This document shows positions 51,416 through 60,557 of a stretch of 64,000 bases of DNA, in pieces. Source of the stretch: a bacterium (GTDB lineage Bacteria; Zhuqueibacterota; QNDG01; JAGLOF01); assembly GCA_016934955.1 (NCBI GenBank), contig JAFGRY010000010.1, positions 1-64,000 on the forward strand, given 5' to 3'. Each line of letters opens with the position of its first letter. Position 1 is the stretch's first letter. The notes beneath the pieces were generated by a model. That model saw nothing but the letters and a program-made list of their open reading frames with translations. It searched no databases and had not been told where the DNA came from. A program made the translations under genes and the position numbers.

Positions 51416-53659
51416 TTATATCTCCCCTCTCAGCGACAGAACGAACTGGCGCACCGGTTCAATGCTCCGCTGCCGCAGGGAGTAGTGGTAATTCCTGAGA
51501 TTCTTCGTCTCAAAGCCGATCTGAAACGCTCCCAGCCGGTAGAGAATACGGGCGTCCATCACATGCATCGGCACCCGCTGATCGCTGCGGAAAATGTCGA
51601 CCACTTCCTCGGTCCTGCTGGCGTACCGGTAATCATAGGCAAGCGTTACCCTGCCCAGCTTCAGGGAAAAACCCCCGGTAAACCGGTAGCGGGAGCGGTA
51701 GTTGAGCATTTTATCCGTCTCGAGGTTCACCGGATCCATACAGGTCAATCCGCTGTTGATACTCAGCATTCCCCTGAAAAGAGCTGCGGCGACCCGCAGT
51801 TCCGCGCCCATATTCCTTGCCTTGTTGAGATTGATGAACTGAAACGCCATCAAATCCGTGTTCAGATCGACATCGATCATATTGGTGTAGCGGCTGTAGA
51901 AAAACGCCAGATCGACCATACCTTCCGGATTCAGGACCGTGCCGAGCCAGCCGCCGCTGCCGAAAGAAAACCCCTGATGCAGGCCCGTTTCAAAATTCCA
52001 GGCCCGTTCCGCTTCCCTGAGTTCCAGGTTCGGCACGACGCGAAAGCCTGATACGGTGAGGTTGGCGAACACCTCGGCGATCGAGGGAGCCCTGAATCCA
52101 TACCCTGCCGAGAGGCGAAGCGAGCCGCCTCTCCAGGGCCGGGCGGAGAGCCCCACCCGGGGGCTTATCTGACGGTCGGAACCGATCCCCTCCACGTGGT
52201 GATAATCGAAACGGCTGCCGGCGGTCACCGTGACCGTGCCGCCGACCGAAATCACATCTTCGGCGTAGAGAGCGGCATCGCCGGTCCGCTGATTACCGTA
52301 CATGGGCGATTCGACCTGATGATAAATGACCTCGCTCCCCGCGGTGATCGAGTGCGCACCCCGGATATAGTCGGTTTGCACTTCGAATCCCGCCCGGTCG
52401 GTGACCGCATAGTCGTCATTGTCGTAAAAATGGTTGTGCCACCCCACCCGGTAAAAATTCGCTTTCAGCGTATAGGCGAACAGCGCGCTGACACCGTGCT
52501 TGAACGTGGCGTTGATATTCGTTTTTTCATTGGTGACACGGTTGCCCAGCTCCGCATCGGGAACCTCCAGGGCATTCTCCTGACTCTTCCACTGGAGAAA
52601 ATCGCCGTGATCGTCGCTGGCGTAGACCGTGCTGATCACCAGTGTCTGATTGGAAGCCGGTTTGATCCTGGCTTTCGCCAGCACATTCCAGCGGGAATAG
52701 TCACCGTTCTGGTGATACCCGTCGGACACCTTGCGTCCCACATTGACCAGCAGCCCCACAGGTCCCGCCTTGCGGCTGTGCGACAGATCGATCGATTGCG
52801 CGGACAGGGCGGTGCCCAGGTTCACCGCACCGTCGGCGATCTGCGTGGTCAGAAACCGGTCCGTCCAGCGCCATTCAGGATAGGCCGGTTCGTCGAAATA
52901 ACCGAGAGATACCCGGAACCGTGTCACCGGCGTATCCGAGGGATCCCTGGTGATGACATTGACCATGCCTGCCATGGCGTTCGATCCGTAGAGTGCCGAG
53001 CCTGCGCCCTTGACCACTTCCACAGCCTCGATCTGCTCGACCGGGATCGCATCCCAGCTGATGCCTCCGGTTTCCCCGCTGATCATGGGATGTCCGTCCA
53101 CCATGAAGAGCACGCGGCTGCCCGCGGACCAGTTGAACCCGGTTGAACCGCGGATATCGAGCTGTCCGTCGATAATGCCCACTCCCGCCGTGTTGGTGAG
53201 CACCTCGTCGAGGGTCGTGACATTGCGGCTCTCGATCGCCTCCCTGTTGACGACATCAACAGAAACCGGTGTATCCTCGATGGACTGCTGCCGCTTGGAG
53301 GCCGTAACCACCATGGTCGGCATTTCAAGCGTGGTCGGCTTCAGTGCAAAGGCGATTTCGGTACTGCCGCCGCCCGTCACCCGCACATCGCGCTTCGTTT
53401 CGTTCCGGTATCCGATCATCATGGCGGTCACCGCGTAGGTGCCGGGTCTCAGCCGTGAGATCGTGAACCGTCCCCCGCTGTCCGCGGCGCCGCCCAGCAC
53501 GGTTGATTCGACGACGACATTGCAGCCGGCCAGCGGCTTGCCGGTTTCCCGGTCCGTGACGATGCCGGTGATGCGTCCCGTCACCGTCTGCTGCGCCGGG
53601 ACCGAACCCGCAGCGGCGGCCCAGAGCAGCGGTATCACGATATATAGCGAAGGCTTCAT
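51416..53659 (-). CDS. TonB-dependent receptor (BtuB/CirA-like)
   Basis: Protein of 747 residues from ATG 53659 (GGGAG at 5 bases). Signal peptide about 1-23, carboxypeptidase-regulatory domain about 28-112 ('GRITGIVTDRETGKPLAGCN'), plug domain about 118-225 ('PTMVVTASKRQQSIEDTPVS', 'VLFMVDGHPMISGETGG', 'VEVVKGAGSALYGSNAMAGM') and a 22-strand-type barrel that ends in an aromatic-containing strand. The plug resembles receptors for siderophores, haem or cobalamin; ligand unknown. It lies 14 bases after a lipoprotein gene that may be a surface partner. Confidence 0.93.
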   Translation of the reverse strand: MKPSLYIVIPLLWAAAAGSVPAQQTVTGRITGIVTDRETGKPLAGCNVVVESTVLGGAADSGGRFTISRLRPGTYAVTAMMIGYRNETKRDVRVTGGGSTEIAFALKPTTLEMPTMVVTASKRQQSIEDTPVSVDVVNREAIESRNVTTLDEVLTNTAGVGIIDGQLDIRGSTGFNWSAGSRVLFMVDGHPMISGETGGISWDAIPVEQIEAVEVVKGAGSALYGSNAMAGMVNVITRDPSDTPVTRFRVSLGYFDEPAYPEWRWTDRFLTTQIADGAVNLGTALSAQSIDLSHSRKAGPVGLLVNVGRKVSDGYHQNGDYSRWNVLAKARIKPASNQTLVISTVYASDDHGDFLQWKSQENALEVPDAELGNRVTNEKTNINATFKHGVSALFAYTLKANFYRVGWHNHFYDNDDYAVTDRAGFEVQTDYIRGAHSITAGSEVIYHQVESPMYGNQRTGDAALYAEDVISVGGTVTVTAGSRFDYHHVEGIGSDRQISPRVGLSARPWRGGSLRLSAGYGFRAPSIAEVFANLTVSGFRVVPNLELREAERAWNFETGLHQGFSFGSGGWLGTVLNPEGMVDLAFFYSRYTNMIDVDLNTDLMAFQFINLNKARNMGAELRVAAALFRGMLSINSGLTCMDPVNLETDKMLNYRSRYRFTGGFSLKLGRVTLAYDYRYASRTEEVVDIFRSDQRVPMHVMDARILYRLGAFQIGFETKNLRNYHYSLRQRSIEPVRQFVLSLRGEI

Positions 53660-53673
53660 TGTCGCTCCCAAGA

Positions 53674-54186
53674 CTAGTAAAAGATCACGTCGCCCGCTGC
53701 CCGGTCCAGATCGGCCTCCATGTCGATCTGTTCGGTGAAACTGCCCGGCATGACCCGTACCGGTGTATGGGTACGCGCGGGATCATCGGAATAGGCTCCC
53801 AGCTGTTTCACGCCGGTGAGAAAAAGGGTAATATCAGGGAACCAGGCGGCCAGAATCCATTCATATTCTCCGGGTTCCACATCGCATTCGTAATCCTGCC
53901 CGCCGATAAACCGGGTCAGCGTGTCGCTGAAAAAGAGCTGTCCCGTGTTGAGAGCCTCGATCATAAAGGCCAGCAGGGAATCCGGATCCGAGATGCCTTC
54001 AGGATAGGATTTCATCACGGCGATCCTCACCTCCCTGGTTGAATCGGGCCAGGCGCCCGTGTAGGAGATGTGTCCCCTGATACCCGCCCGGTCCTCACCG
54101 CCGCTGACCGGATCGAGTCCGTTACCCTTGTAACAGGCAAACAGCAGCAGCGCCGCCAGCAGCGCCGAACATGCGCATCGCTTCAT
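53674..54186 (-). CDS. Lipoprotein next to TonB receptor
   Basis: Protein of 170 residues with a lipobox (LLALLLFACYKG; lipidated Cys at about residue 18). The mature part begins with a Gly/Asp-rich spacer and has beta-type segments ('GIRGHISYTGAWPDSTREVR', 'VEPGEYEWILAAWFPDITLF'). No named family recognised. The 14-base gap to the receptor gene suggests the two act together, for instance as surface ligand-binding lipoprotein and channel (inference). Confidence 0.75.
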   Translation of the reverse strand: MKRCACSALLAALLLFACYKGNGLDPVSGGEDRAGIRGHISYTGAWPDSTREVRIAVMKSYPEGISDPDSLLAFMIEALNTGQLFFSDTLTRFIGGQDYECDVEPGEYEWILAAWFPDITLFLTGVKQLGAYSDDPARTHTPVRVMPGSFTEQIDMEADLDRAAGDVIFY

Positions 54187-54207
54187 GGTTCCCCTCCGCT
54201 TCCTGAT

Positions 54208-54726
54208 CTACTGTGCCGAACCCGGCTGGTTTGCGGGTCTCTTTTTCTTGAACATGGAAGCGCCGATCAGGCCGCCCAGCGTTCCGAATACGGCATTGAT
54301 GATGAGGCTGAAGAACAGCCCCGCGACCATGTATAACGGACTCAGCCGCTCCCCTTCCCGCAGACTTCTCATCAGTTCATCGACTTCCGGAGAGAGGTCA
54401 CTCCGGTCCCGCAGCACATTCTCGAAAACGCGGTTCAGGATCTCCGCATCGCCCATGGACATGAACAGATATCCGAGAATGCTCGCAAACAGGGCTCCGA
54501 ATATGCCGGCCAGCAGACCGGTTACCGCGCCGTCACCCCCGCTGATGCTGACATCGCCCGGAAGCTCCCTGCTGTACATGTAGGCGGCGAGGGCGCCCCC
54601 GGCCAGAATCCAGAGACAGCAGAGGCAGTTGCCCAGACTGATAATGGGCACTGTTGACAAAATAGCCATGACACCGCCGCCGACGAGCGCCGGTATGAGT
54701 TTTCCCGGTTGTTGCTGTTCAGTCAT
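54208..54726 (-). CDS. Integral membrane protein, unknown function
   Basis: Protein of 172 residues with four predicted transmembrane helices: about 10-30 ('IPALVGGGVMAILSTVPII'), 33-50 ('LCCLWILAGGALAAYMY'), 66-90 ('GAVTGLLAGIFGALFASILG') and 133-158 ('MVAGLFFSLIINAVFGTLGG'). Gly-rich helices and 'NCLCCLWILAGG' recall small DUF4199/DUF5518-like proteins, but I cannot assign it. It overlaps the DUF2085 gene by 8 bases. Confidence 0.75.
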   Translation of the reverse strand: MTEQQQPGKLIPALVGGGVMAILSTVPIISLGNCLCCLWILAGGALAAYMYSRELPGDVSISGGDGAVTGLLAGIFGALFASILGYLFMSMGDAEILNRVFENVLRDRSDLSPEVDELMRSLREGERLSPLYMVAGLFFSLIINAVFGTLGGLIGASMFKKKRPANQPGSAQ

Positions 54727-55222
54727 GTCGCACCTCGTTTCTCGTTACCATTTTGTTTATTTGCGGCAGAACATAGAAAAGAGCCGCCGTTCCCGGCAGC
54801 AGTCCGGTGAGGAACCGGATAAAAAGGCAGCCCTCCCATATCCCCGTTTTGGCGAGCAGAAACTCGGCCGCGGCCGGCAGTGCCGCGCAGACGAGTATGT
54901 ACCTTGGCGGTGTCCGGAAGAGAAACCGCCGGCGGAAAAAGGGGAAAAGCACTATGCCTGTCAGAAAACCCGAATAGAGCCCGCTGCAGCGTGCGCAGAC
55001 CGGGAGTGCGTGGCCGTTGACGATGAAACAGCGGCCGGGAATCTGATGACAGACCGGCGAGAAGAACAGCGTCACCGCAGCCGCTCCTTTCCGGCAGCCG
55101 GCATCGCCCTCGGCCAGCCAGGGCACGCTCAGAATTAAAAACAACCAGCCCAGCACCGCTGCCAGCAGCGCGATGTAGATGTAACTGAGCCGGTTATCGC
55201 TATATTTATAATATGGAAACAT
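54719..55222 (-). CDS. DUF2085 family membrane protein
   Basis: Protein of up to 167 residues. The signature 'VCHQIPGRCF' and 'PVCARCSGLYSGFLTG' identify DUF2085. Three or four transmembrane helices are predicted. No Shine-Dalgarno site precedes the ATG at 55222 and a promoter-like pair (55210-55238) overlaps it, so the true start may lie further in, or be leaderless. Function unknown; the conserved cysteines suggest metal binding or redox activity. Confidence 0.8.
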   Translation of the reverse strand: MFPYYKYSDNRLSYIYIALLAAVLGWLFLILSVPWLAEGDAGCRKGAAAVTLFFSPVCHQIPGRCFIVNGHALPVCARCSGLYSGFLTGIVLFPFFRRRFLFRTPPRYILVCAALPAAAEFLLAKTGIWEGCLFIRFLTGLLPGTAALFYVLPQINKMVTRNEVRHD

Positions 55223-55238
55223 AATTCTGAAAAGTCAA
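55210..55238 (-). promoter_or_regulatory. Promoter-like pair overlapping the DUF2085 start
   Basis: TTGACT (55233-55238), 17 bases, CATATT (55210-55215) on the minus strand. The spacer contains the predicted ATG at 55222. If real, transcription begins downstream of that codon. Confidence 0.4.
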
Positions 55239-55280
55239 ATCCTTTGTTATGGACGGGTTCCCGCCCATGGCGCATTCGCC

Positions 55281-55363
55281 GTAGCGGCGGCTGCCGACCG
55301 GCACTCCTTTTTATGGCGGATGCTGATCTTTCTGATTCGCGGCGGTCGCCGACCGCCGCTACT
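55281..55363. repeat. Inverted GC-rich hairpin pair (REP/BIME-like)
   Basis: Two related GC-rich elements in inverted orientation: 'GTAGCGGCGGCTGCCGACCG' at 55281-55300 and, at 55339-55361, a hairpin GCGGCGGTC-gcc-GACCGCCGC followed by TAC. The outer ends GTAGCGGCGG and CCGCCGCTAC are inverted copies about 60 bases apart. It sits between uvrA-like and DUF2085 genes, the typical place of REP-type elements. Confidence 0.6.
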
Positions 55364-55425
55364 TTTGTAAACGTACGCAAATCACCGGACATTGCAAAGA
55401 GATTTCTTCCCTTCACCCGCACAGA

Positions 55426-58400
55426 CTACAGGCAGACTTCCTCGTTCGCGGCCGCGATCAGGTACCGGTTGTGTTCGATGAAAAGGATGGTGTGCCCCGC
55501 CGTTGCGAGCCGGTTGAACACCGCGATCAGATGATCGATGTCCCGGTAATGGAGGCCGGCGGTTGGCTCGTCCAGAAGGAAGAGCGTGCGTTCGCCGCGC
55601 TGACGCAGCAGATGGACGGCCAGCCGCAGCCGCTGCCGTTCACCCCCGGAAAGGGTGGTGATTGCCTGACCGGGGGGAAGATGTCCGAGCCCGAGTTCCG
55701 TACAGGTGCGAATACGCGCCAGCGCCTCTCCGGCCGCCCGGGATCGGGGCCGATCCCTGAAAAACGGAGCGGTCTCGGCCAGCGGCGTTGTCATCAGCCG
55801 GGGGAGGGACCAGCCGTCCGCGGTCAGCGCCGCGATCCCGGGCCGGTACCGGCTGCCGCCGCAGGCGTCACAGATATTGTCCACATCATCCATGAAATCC
55901 ATGCTCACGGTAATCCGGCCCGCTCCCCCGCAGAGACTGCACCGGCCCCCGGCGCTGGTATAGGAACAGTCCGCTTTCGTCACCTCCGGATGGGCGGGAC
56001 GCACCGCTTCCCAGAACACCGTCTGCAGCAGCGGCAGCAGGCCGCTCTCCTCGGCAACGGCCCGTCCGCCCGGCCCGCCGGTCTGCCGCTGATCGATGAA
56101 CAGCACGCTGTCAAAGGAGACATGGTCATAATAGTCACGGCAGGACACCGGCTGCCGCTGCTGCAGCGTCGGAGCCAGCACATGCCTGACCAGGGTCGAT
56201 TTGCCCGCACCGGACACGCCGGTCACCGCGATCAGGCCGCCGGCGCTGAAATCGAAATCGCGTTCGACAAGCGTGTGCTTGCTCACGCCCCGCAGACCGA
56301 AGGCGCCGGGAACCAGCGTATGTCCGGCAGGTTCGGGAAGCGCCGTCTTTCCCAGATAGCGCGGCGTAAGTGCCTTCCGGTTTTTCCGGAACTCGGCGAC
56401 CGATCCATCGGCCACGATCCTGCCGCCGCCGGATCCGGACCCCGGTCCCATTTCGATGATATAATCGGCGTGCCTGATGACCTGTTCGTCGTGCTCGACG
56501 ATGACCACGGTATTCCCATTCCGTTTCAGAGCATCGATGATCCCGAGCAGTGATGAGACATTGAGCGGATGGAGACCGATCGTCGGCTCGTCCAGTACAT
56601 AGGTAAGTCCGGTGAGGCCGCTGTGCAGCTGACCGGCGAGCCGCAGACGCTGCCCCTCTCCGCCGGAAAGCGTCGCCGCCCCGCGGGTGAGGCTGAGATG
56701 TCCGAGACCGAGACTGAGCAGCGTCCCCAGCAGCGGCCGGATGTGATCATACACGGTCCGCACCAGCCGGCCGGCCGGCCCCTCGCCGCGGAACGCATCG
56801 AACCACGCGACCGTATCCCGGATGCTCAGGGAGCTGAGATCGTGGATGGTTTTCCCCTGAATGGCGATGGAGAGGGCCTCGGGATTTAGCCGCGCGCCCC
56901 GGCAGACTCCGCACTCCCGCTCATGCAGCATCGCCGTCAGTGTCTCCAGCCGTTTGTTGTGGAGCCGGCGAAGATACTCTTCATTCAGCAGCGTGCAGAA
57001 TCCCTTCCAGGGCATCGATATCCGTTTTATGCCGGTGCCGCTGCGGGTTTTATAGTGCCAGTCTGTTTCCCAGACGCGGTCTCCCGTGCCGTAGAAGACG
57101 AGCTCGAGTGCGGCGCGGTCCAGATCTTTCAGGGGCAGACCCAGGTCGACCCCGGCGTGGGCAGCGGCCGCTTTCAGCACAGCGGAAAACTGGGAGTCCG
57201 GATCACCGTAATACCGGATAACCGGGTTGTGGGTGAACGCGCCCTCCGCAAACGAGAGGGTGCGGTCGGGCGCCACTTTGGCCGGGTCCGCCACAAGCCC
57301 GCTTCCCAGGCCCGAACACGCCGGACAGGCGCCGGCTTCATGGTTAAATGAGAAGGCGGACGCGTTCATCCGTTTCCCCTGCAGTCCGGCGGCCCGGGAA
57401 TAGAGATACCGGTAGGATTCGCTGATACCGGTCAGGGTGCCCACGGTCGAGCGGGGCGTCACCGGAATCGAACCCCGGTCAACGGCGATCACCGGTGTCA
57501 GGCCGGTGAACGCATCGGCTTCGGCCGGGTTCGCCTGGCGTATGAACGTGCGGGCATAGGCCGACAGGCTCTCGGCAAAGCGGGACTGGGATTCCGCGAA
57601 AAGCGTATCGAACGCCAGCGATGATTTGCCGCTTCCCGAGAGCCCGGTGAGCACGGTGATCATGTTCCGGGGAAACGAGACGGACACTCCCTTGAGATTG
57701 TTGGTGACCGCGCGCTCTATCTGAATGGTATCGGGTATGGCCGCCGGTTCGGCGGAAAAGCGCGGTACCGCCTGAAGCGACCGGGCTGTGACGGACCCGC
57801 GCCACCCGGGGAACCGTCGTGCGCTCCCCTGATAAACGACCCTTCCTCCCGCCTGTCCGCTTTCCGGTCCCATATCGATGATATGGTCCGCCGCTTCGAT
57901 CAGCTGTTTCTGATGCTCGATGCAGACGATGGTACTGCCTCCATCGGTCAGGTCCCTGAGCGCCCTGACGAGAAATTCCGTGTCGCGATAGTGCAGCCCG
58001 GTTGTCGGCTCATCGAGAATGTACCAGGTGCCGCGCCGCTTTTTTTTCACCAGCGATGCGGCAAGCTTAATTCGCTGGGCCTCCCCGCCCGAGAGCGTGG
58101 TCGAAGGCTGACCGAGCCGCAGATATCCCAGGTCAAGGGACTGCATCACGGTCAGGTAGCGCATAACAGGAGCATCATCACTGAAAAAAGCTGCGGCTCC
58201 ATCGATGCTGAGATCGTACACATCGGCGATGGAGAGACCCCGCAGCAGCACCTCCAGTGTTCCGGCGTTGAACCGCCTGCCGTCACATTCGGGACAGCGT
58301 ACGTCCACCTGGCCGATATAGTGCATCCGGATCTGAATGCGGCCCGCGCCTTCACAGGTGTCGCACCGTCCTCCCCGGTTGTTGAATGAGAACCGGCTTC

Positions 58401-60135
58401 TGGTGTAGCCCCGCTTCTTTGCCTCCGGCAGGGCCGCGAACCGGTCCCTGATATTGTCGGCAAGACCGACGTAGGTCGCGGGATTGCTCCGGGGAGTTCT
58501 TCCGATGGGAGACTGATCCACCCGCACCGCATCGCCCAGGGCCGGCAGCAGGCAGCCGTAGACCAGGCTCGCCTTGCCCGCGCCTGACACGCCGGTGACC
58601 ACATTGAGCGCCCCGGTCATAAACGCGGCGTCGCACCCCTTGAGATTGTTCACGCGGCAGTCTTTCAGCCAAAACAGATCGCCGTTCCGTTCCGGCGCCG
58701 CGGCCGGCACCGCGGTCAGGGCCGCCCGGGTTGGCGTCGGCGCCGCTCCCCGCGGCGGCCGCAGGAAATCGGCGGCCGGCCCGTTGAACAGGATATCCCC
58801 TCCCTCGTCTCCCGCCCCGGGCCCGGTCTCGATGACCCAGTCCGCCTGCCTGATGATATCAGGATCGTGCTCGATGATGATCACGGTATTACCGCCCCGC
58901 ACCAGTTCCCGCAGCATCTCCGTCAAACGCAGCGTATCCCGGGGATGCAGCCCGATGGACGGTTCGTCGAACACGTAGAGCACATTGGACAGCGCCGATC
59001 CCAGCTGGTTCACGAGGCGGATGCGCTGGATCTCTCCGTTCGTCAGGGTCGATGCCGGCCGGGAGAGACTGAGATGGCCGAGTCCCAGCGATTCCAGCCG
59101 CCCGGCCTGCGCGCATATGCGGGCGATGATTGCCGCTTCAGCCGGCCCGGGGTCGGGACAGGCCTGCAGAAATTCCCTCAGTTCTCTCAGCTCCATATCG
59201 GCAAGCCCGGCAATGGTCCTGCCGTGCCAGGTGACCCGGAGAGCCTCGGTATTGAGTCGGGCGCCGCCGCACTCACTGCACCGCACCGATTCGGCGTACC
59301 TGAGAATATTCCTGTTCCTGTCCCGCCGCAGAATATCCTCCATCACGGCAAGCATGCCCTTGTAGTACTGCATTTCCCGCGGTTTCGCCTTCAATCCGGT
59401 CCATTTCAGCCTGCTTTCCAGGCTGTGCTTGCCGTGCAGCACCCTGATCCTGTCGCTGCCCCGCAGCACGACCCGGCGCTGATCCTCGCTCAGCTCGTTC
59501 CAGGGAATATCCACGGAAAAACCGTGGGCGCGGCAGACCTCGTCCAGCGCGTCCACCGTTACCTGGGAATACATAACGTATCCGTTGGGGAGTGTGGGGG
59601 CAAGGGCCCCCTGACGCAGGGTCAGCGCGGGATCGGCAACCAGTTTTTCCAGGGAAATCCGGTCTTCTACACCGAGTCCGCGGCAGCGGGGGCAGGCTCC
59701 CAGGGGACTGTTGAAACTGAACAGGCTGCGTGAAAGGGCCGCGTTCCCATCGGACCTGCCGAACCGGGCGAAGAGCAGCCGCAGCAGGTCGTACAGTTCG
59801 GAAAGCGTACCCGCGGTGGAGCGGGAAGAGTACCCGGATGTCCTCTGGCTGATGGTAATCACCGGGAAAAGCCCCGACAGCCCGTCAGCAGCAGGCCGGT
59901 TCACCCTGCCTGCGAATCTCCTGGCGAAGGATGGGATCGACTCCAGGTACAGCCTTCTTCCCTCCATGGCGATGGTGTCGAAGGCCAGCGATGATTTGCC
60001 CGAGCCGGAAACGCCGGTTACCGCGATGAGCTGATAATGGGGAATCTCGAGTGAGACGTTCCTGAGGTTGTTTTCGCGCGCGCCGGTAACGCGAATGCAC
60101 GGGGCATCCGGTCCGGAACGTGAGTGTTCGTTCAT
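55426..60135 (-). CDS. Double-length UvrA-like protein: two UvrA2-type units in tandem
   Basis: Protein of 1569 residues, against about 940 for UvrA. It is two tandem UvrA copies (about 1-800 and 805-1569) with four ABC ATPase modules. Walker A sites lie near residues 43 (GVSGSGKSS), 519 (GVSGAGKAS), 832 (GLSGSGKSS) and 1310 (GVSGAGKST). Each half has DNA-binding zinc fingers (CDTCEGAG...CPECDG; CSLCGGAG...CDACGG). In both halves the sequence passes directly from the 'LLFARFG' or 'YRYLYSR' region to 'FSFN', so the first zinc module and UvrB-binding domain are absent, as in class II UvrA (UvrA2). Half 1 is degenerate: signature LTNGE for LSGGE at about 364, and Ala for the Mg-binding Ser/Thr at the second Walker A. 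Half 2 looks intact. It probably senses or tolerates DNA damage or intercalators, not standard UvrB loading. Confidence 0.9.
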   Translation of the reverse strand: MNEHSRSGPDAPCIRVTGARENNLRNVSLEIPHYQLIAVTGVSGSGKSSLAFDTIAMEGRRLYLESIPSFARRFAGRVNRPAADGLSGLFPVITISQRTSGYSSRSTAGTLSELYDLLRLLFARFGRSDGNAALSRSLFSFNSPLGACPRCRGLGVEDRISLEKLVADPALTLRQGALAPTLPNGYVMYSQVTVDALDEVCRAHGFSVDIPWNELSEDQRRVVLRGSDRIRVLHGKHSLESRLKWTGLKAKPREMQYYKGMLAVMEDILRRDRNRNILRYAESVRCSECGGARLNTEALRVTWHGRTIAGLADMELRELREFLQACPDPGPAEAAIIARICAQAGRLESLGLGHLSLSRPASTLTNGEIQRIRLVNQLGSALSNVLYVFDEPSIGLHPRDTLRLTEMLRELVRGGNTVIIIEHDPDIIRQADWVIETGPGAGDEGGDILFNGPAADFLRPPRGAAPTPTRAALTAVPAAAPERNGDLFWLKDCRVNNLKGCDAAFMTGALNVVTGVSGAGKASLVYGCLLPALGDAVRVDQSPIGRTPRSNPATYVGLADNIRDRFAALPEAKKRGYTRSRFSFNNRGGRCDTCEGAGRIQIRMHYIGQVDVRCPECDGRRFNAGTLEVLLRGLSIADVYDLSIDGAAAFFSDDAPVMRYLTVMQSLDLGYLRLGQPSTTLSGGEAQRIKLAASLVKKKRRGTWYILDEPTTGLHYRDTEFLVRALRDLTDGGSTIVCIEHQKQLIEAADHIIDMGPESGQAGGRVVYQGSARRFPGWRGSVTARSLQAVPRFSAEPAAIPDTIQIERAVTNNLKGVSVSFPRNMITVLTGLSGSGKSSLAFDTLFAESQSRFAESLSAYARTFIRQANPAEADAFTGLTPVIAVDRGSIPVTPRSTVGTLTGISESYRYLYSRAAGLQGKRMNASAFSFNHEAGACPACSGLGSGLVADPAKVAPDRTLSFAEGAFTHNPVIRYYGDPDSQFSAVLKAAAAHAGVDLGLPLKDLDRAALELVFYGTGDRVWETDWHYKTRSGTGIKRISMPWKGFCTLLNEEYLRRLHNKRLETLTAMLHERECGVCRGARLNPEALSIAIQGKTIHDLSSLSIRDTVAWFDAFRGEGPAGRLVRTVYDHIRPLLGTLLSLGLGHLSLTRGAATLSGGEGQRLRLAGQLHSGLTGLTYVLDEPTIGLHPLNVSSLLGIIDALKRNGNTVVIVEHDEQVIRHADYIIEMGPGSGSGGGRIVADGSVAEFRKNRKALTPRYLGKTALPEPAGHTLVPGAFGLRGVSKHTLVERDFDFSAGGLIAVTGVSGAGKSTLVRHVLAPTLQQRQPVSCRDYYDHVSFDSVLFIDQRQTGGPGGRAVAEESGLLPLLQTVFWEAVRPAHPEVTKADCSYTSAGGRCSLCGGAGRITVSMDFMDDVDNICDACGGSRYRPGIAALTADGWSLPRLMTTPLAETAPFFRDRPRSRAAGEALARIRTCTELGLGHLPPGQAITTLSGGERQRLRLAVHLLRQRGERTLFLLDEPTAGLHYRDIDHLIAVFNRLATAGHTILFIEHNRYLIAAANEEVCL

Positions 60136-60557
60136 AGCCGGTATCGGTGGCAGTACATGCGCCGTTGCGGGATACCCCCTGCAGCGGGAGTGATTGCCCG
60201 ATTATGCAGTACATGAAAATACCGGCTCCGATCGGAAAGCCGGTACCGTCCGCATTGTATGTGTGTCGTCGCAGCCGGGTTATCCGGGACGTACCGTCCG
60301 GCAGCGGACCTCGTCGGGCACCTGGGCCAGGTCGGCACGTGCCGGAGCCCGGGCCGGCCCCCTTTTTGTAAGGACCGGCGGTCCGGACGGAGCAGGCTTA
60401 GAGGGTGTGTATTCCCGCCTTATGAACCGCACATCACCGCTGCCCGTGTCCGCCTGATCCATCAGGTGCGTCCCCTGCCAGTGTGGCAGCATAAGGATGC
60501 AATATACACAACCCCGGCAAAAAAATCAACCGTGGAAATTGCGCGCGGGCATTCCGC
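60136..60557. other. 422-base non-coding interval upstream of uvrA-like gene
   Basis: The right end carries a promoter (60501-60529) pointing to the uvrA-like gene. The remainder is GC-rich, with small inverted repeats (for example GGACCG/CGGTCC around 60371-60385) but no ORF with a ribosome binding site. It would form a leader of about 360 bases. No repeat family or known RNA motif was recognised. Confidence 0.5.
60501..60529 (-). promoter_or_regulatory. Promoter of the uvrA-like gene
   Basis: TTGATT (60524-60529), 17 bases, TATATT (60501-60506) on the minus strand. The T-run within the spacer follows the stop of the metallo-hydrolase gene closely. Confidence 0.55.

Noticed and set aside
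57455-57485. A tRNA-like stretch with GAATCGAACCCC.
   Set aside because: No acceptor or anticodon stem could be formed, and it lies inside the second half of the uvrA-like gene.
55426-60135. Double-length UvrA as an assembly duplication.
   Set aside because: The halves differ strongly in sequence and in active-site state, so this is not a recent or artificial duplication.
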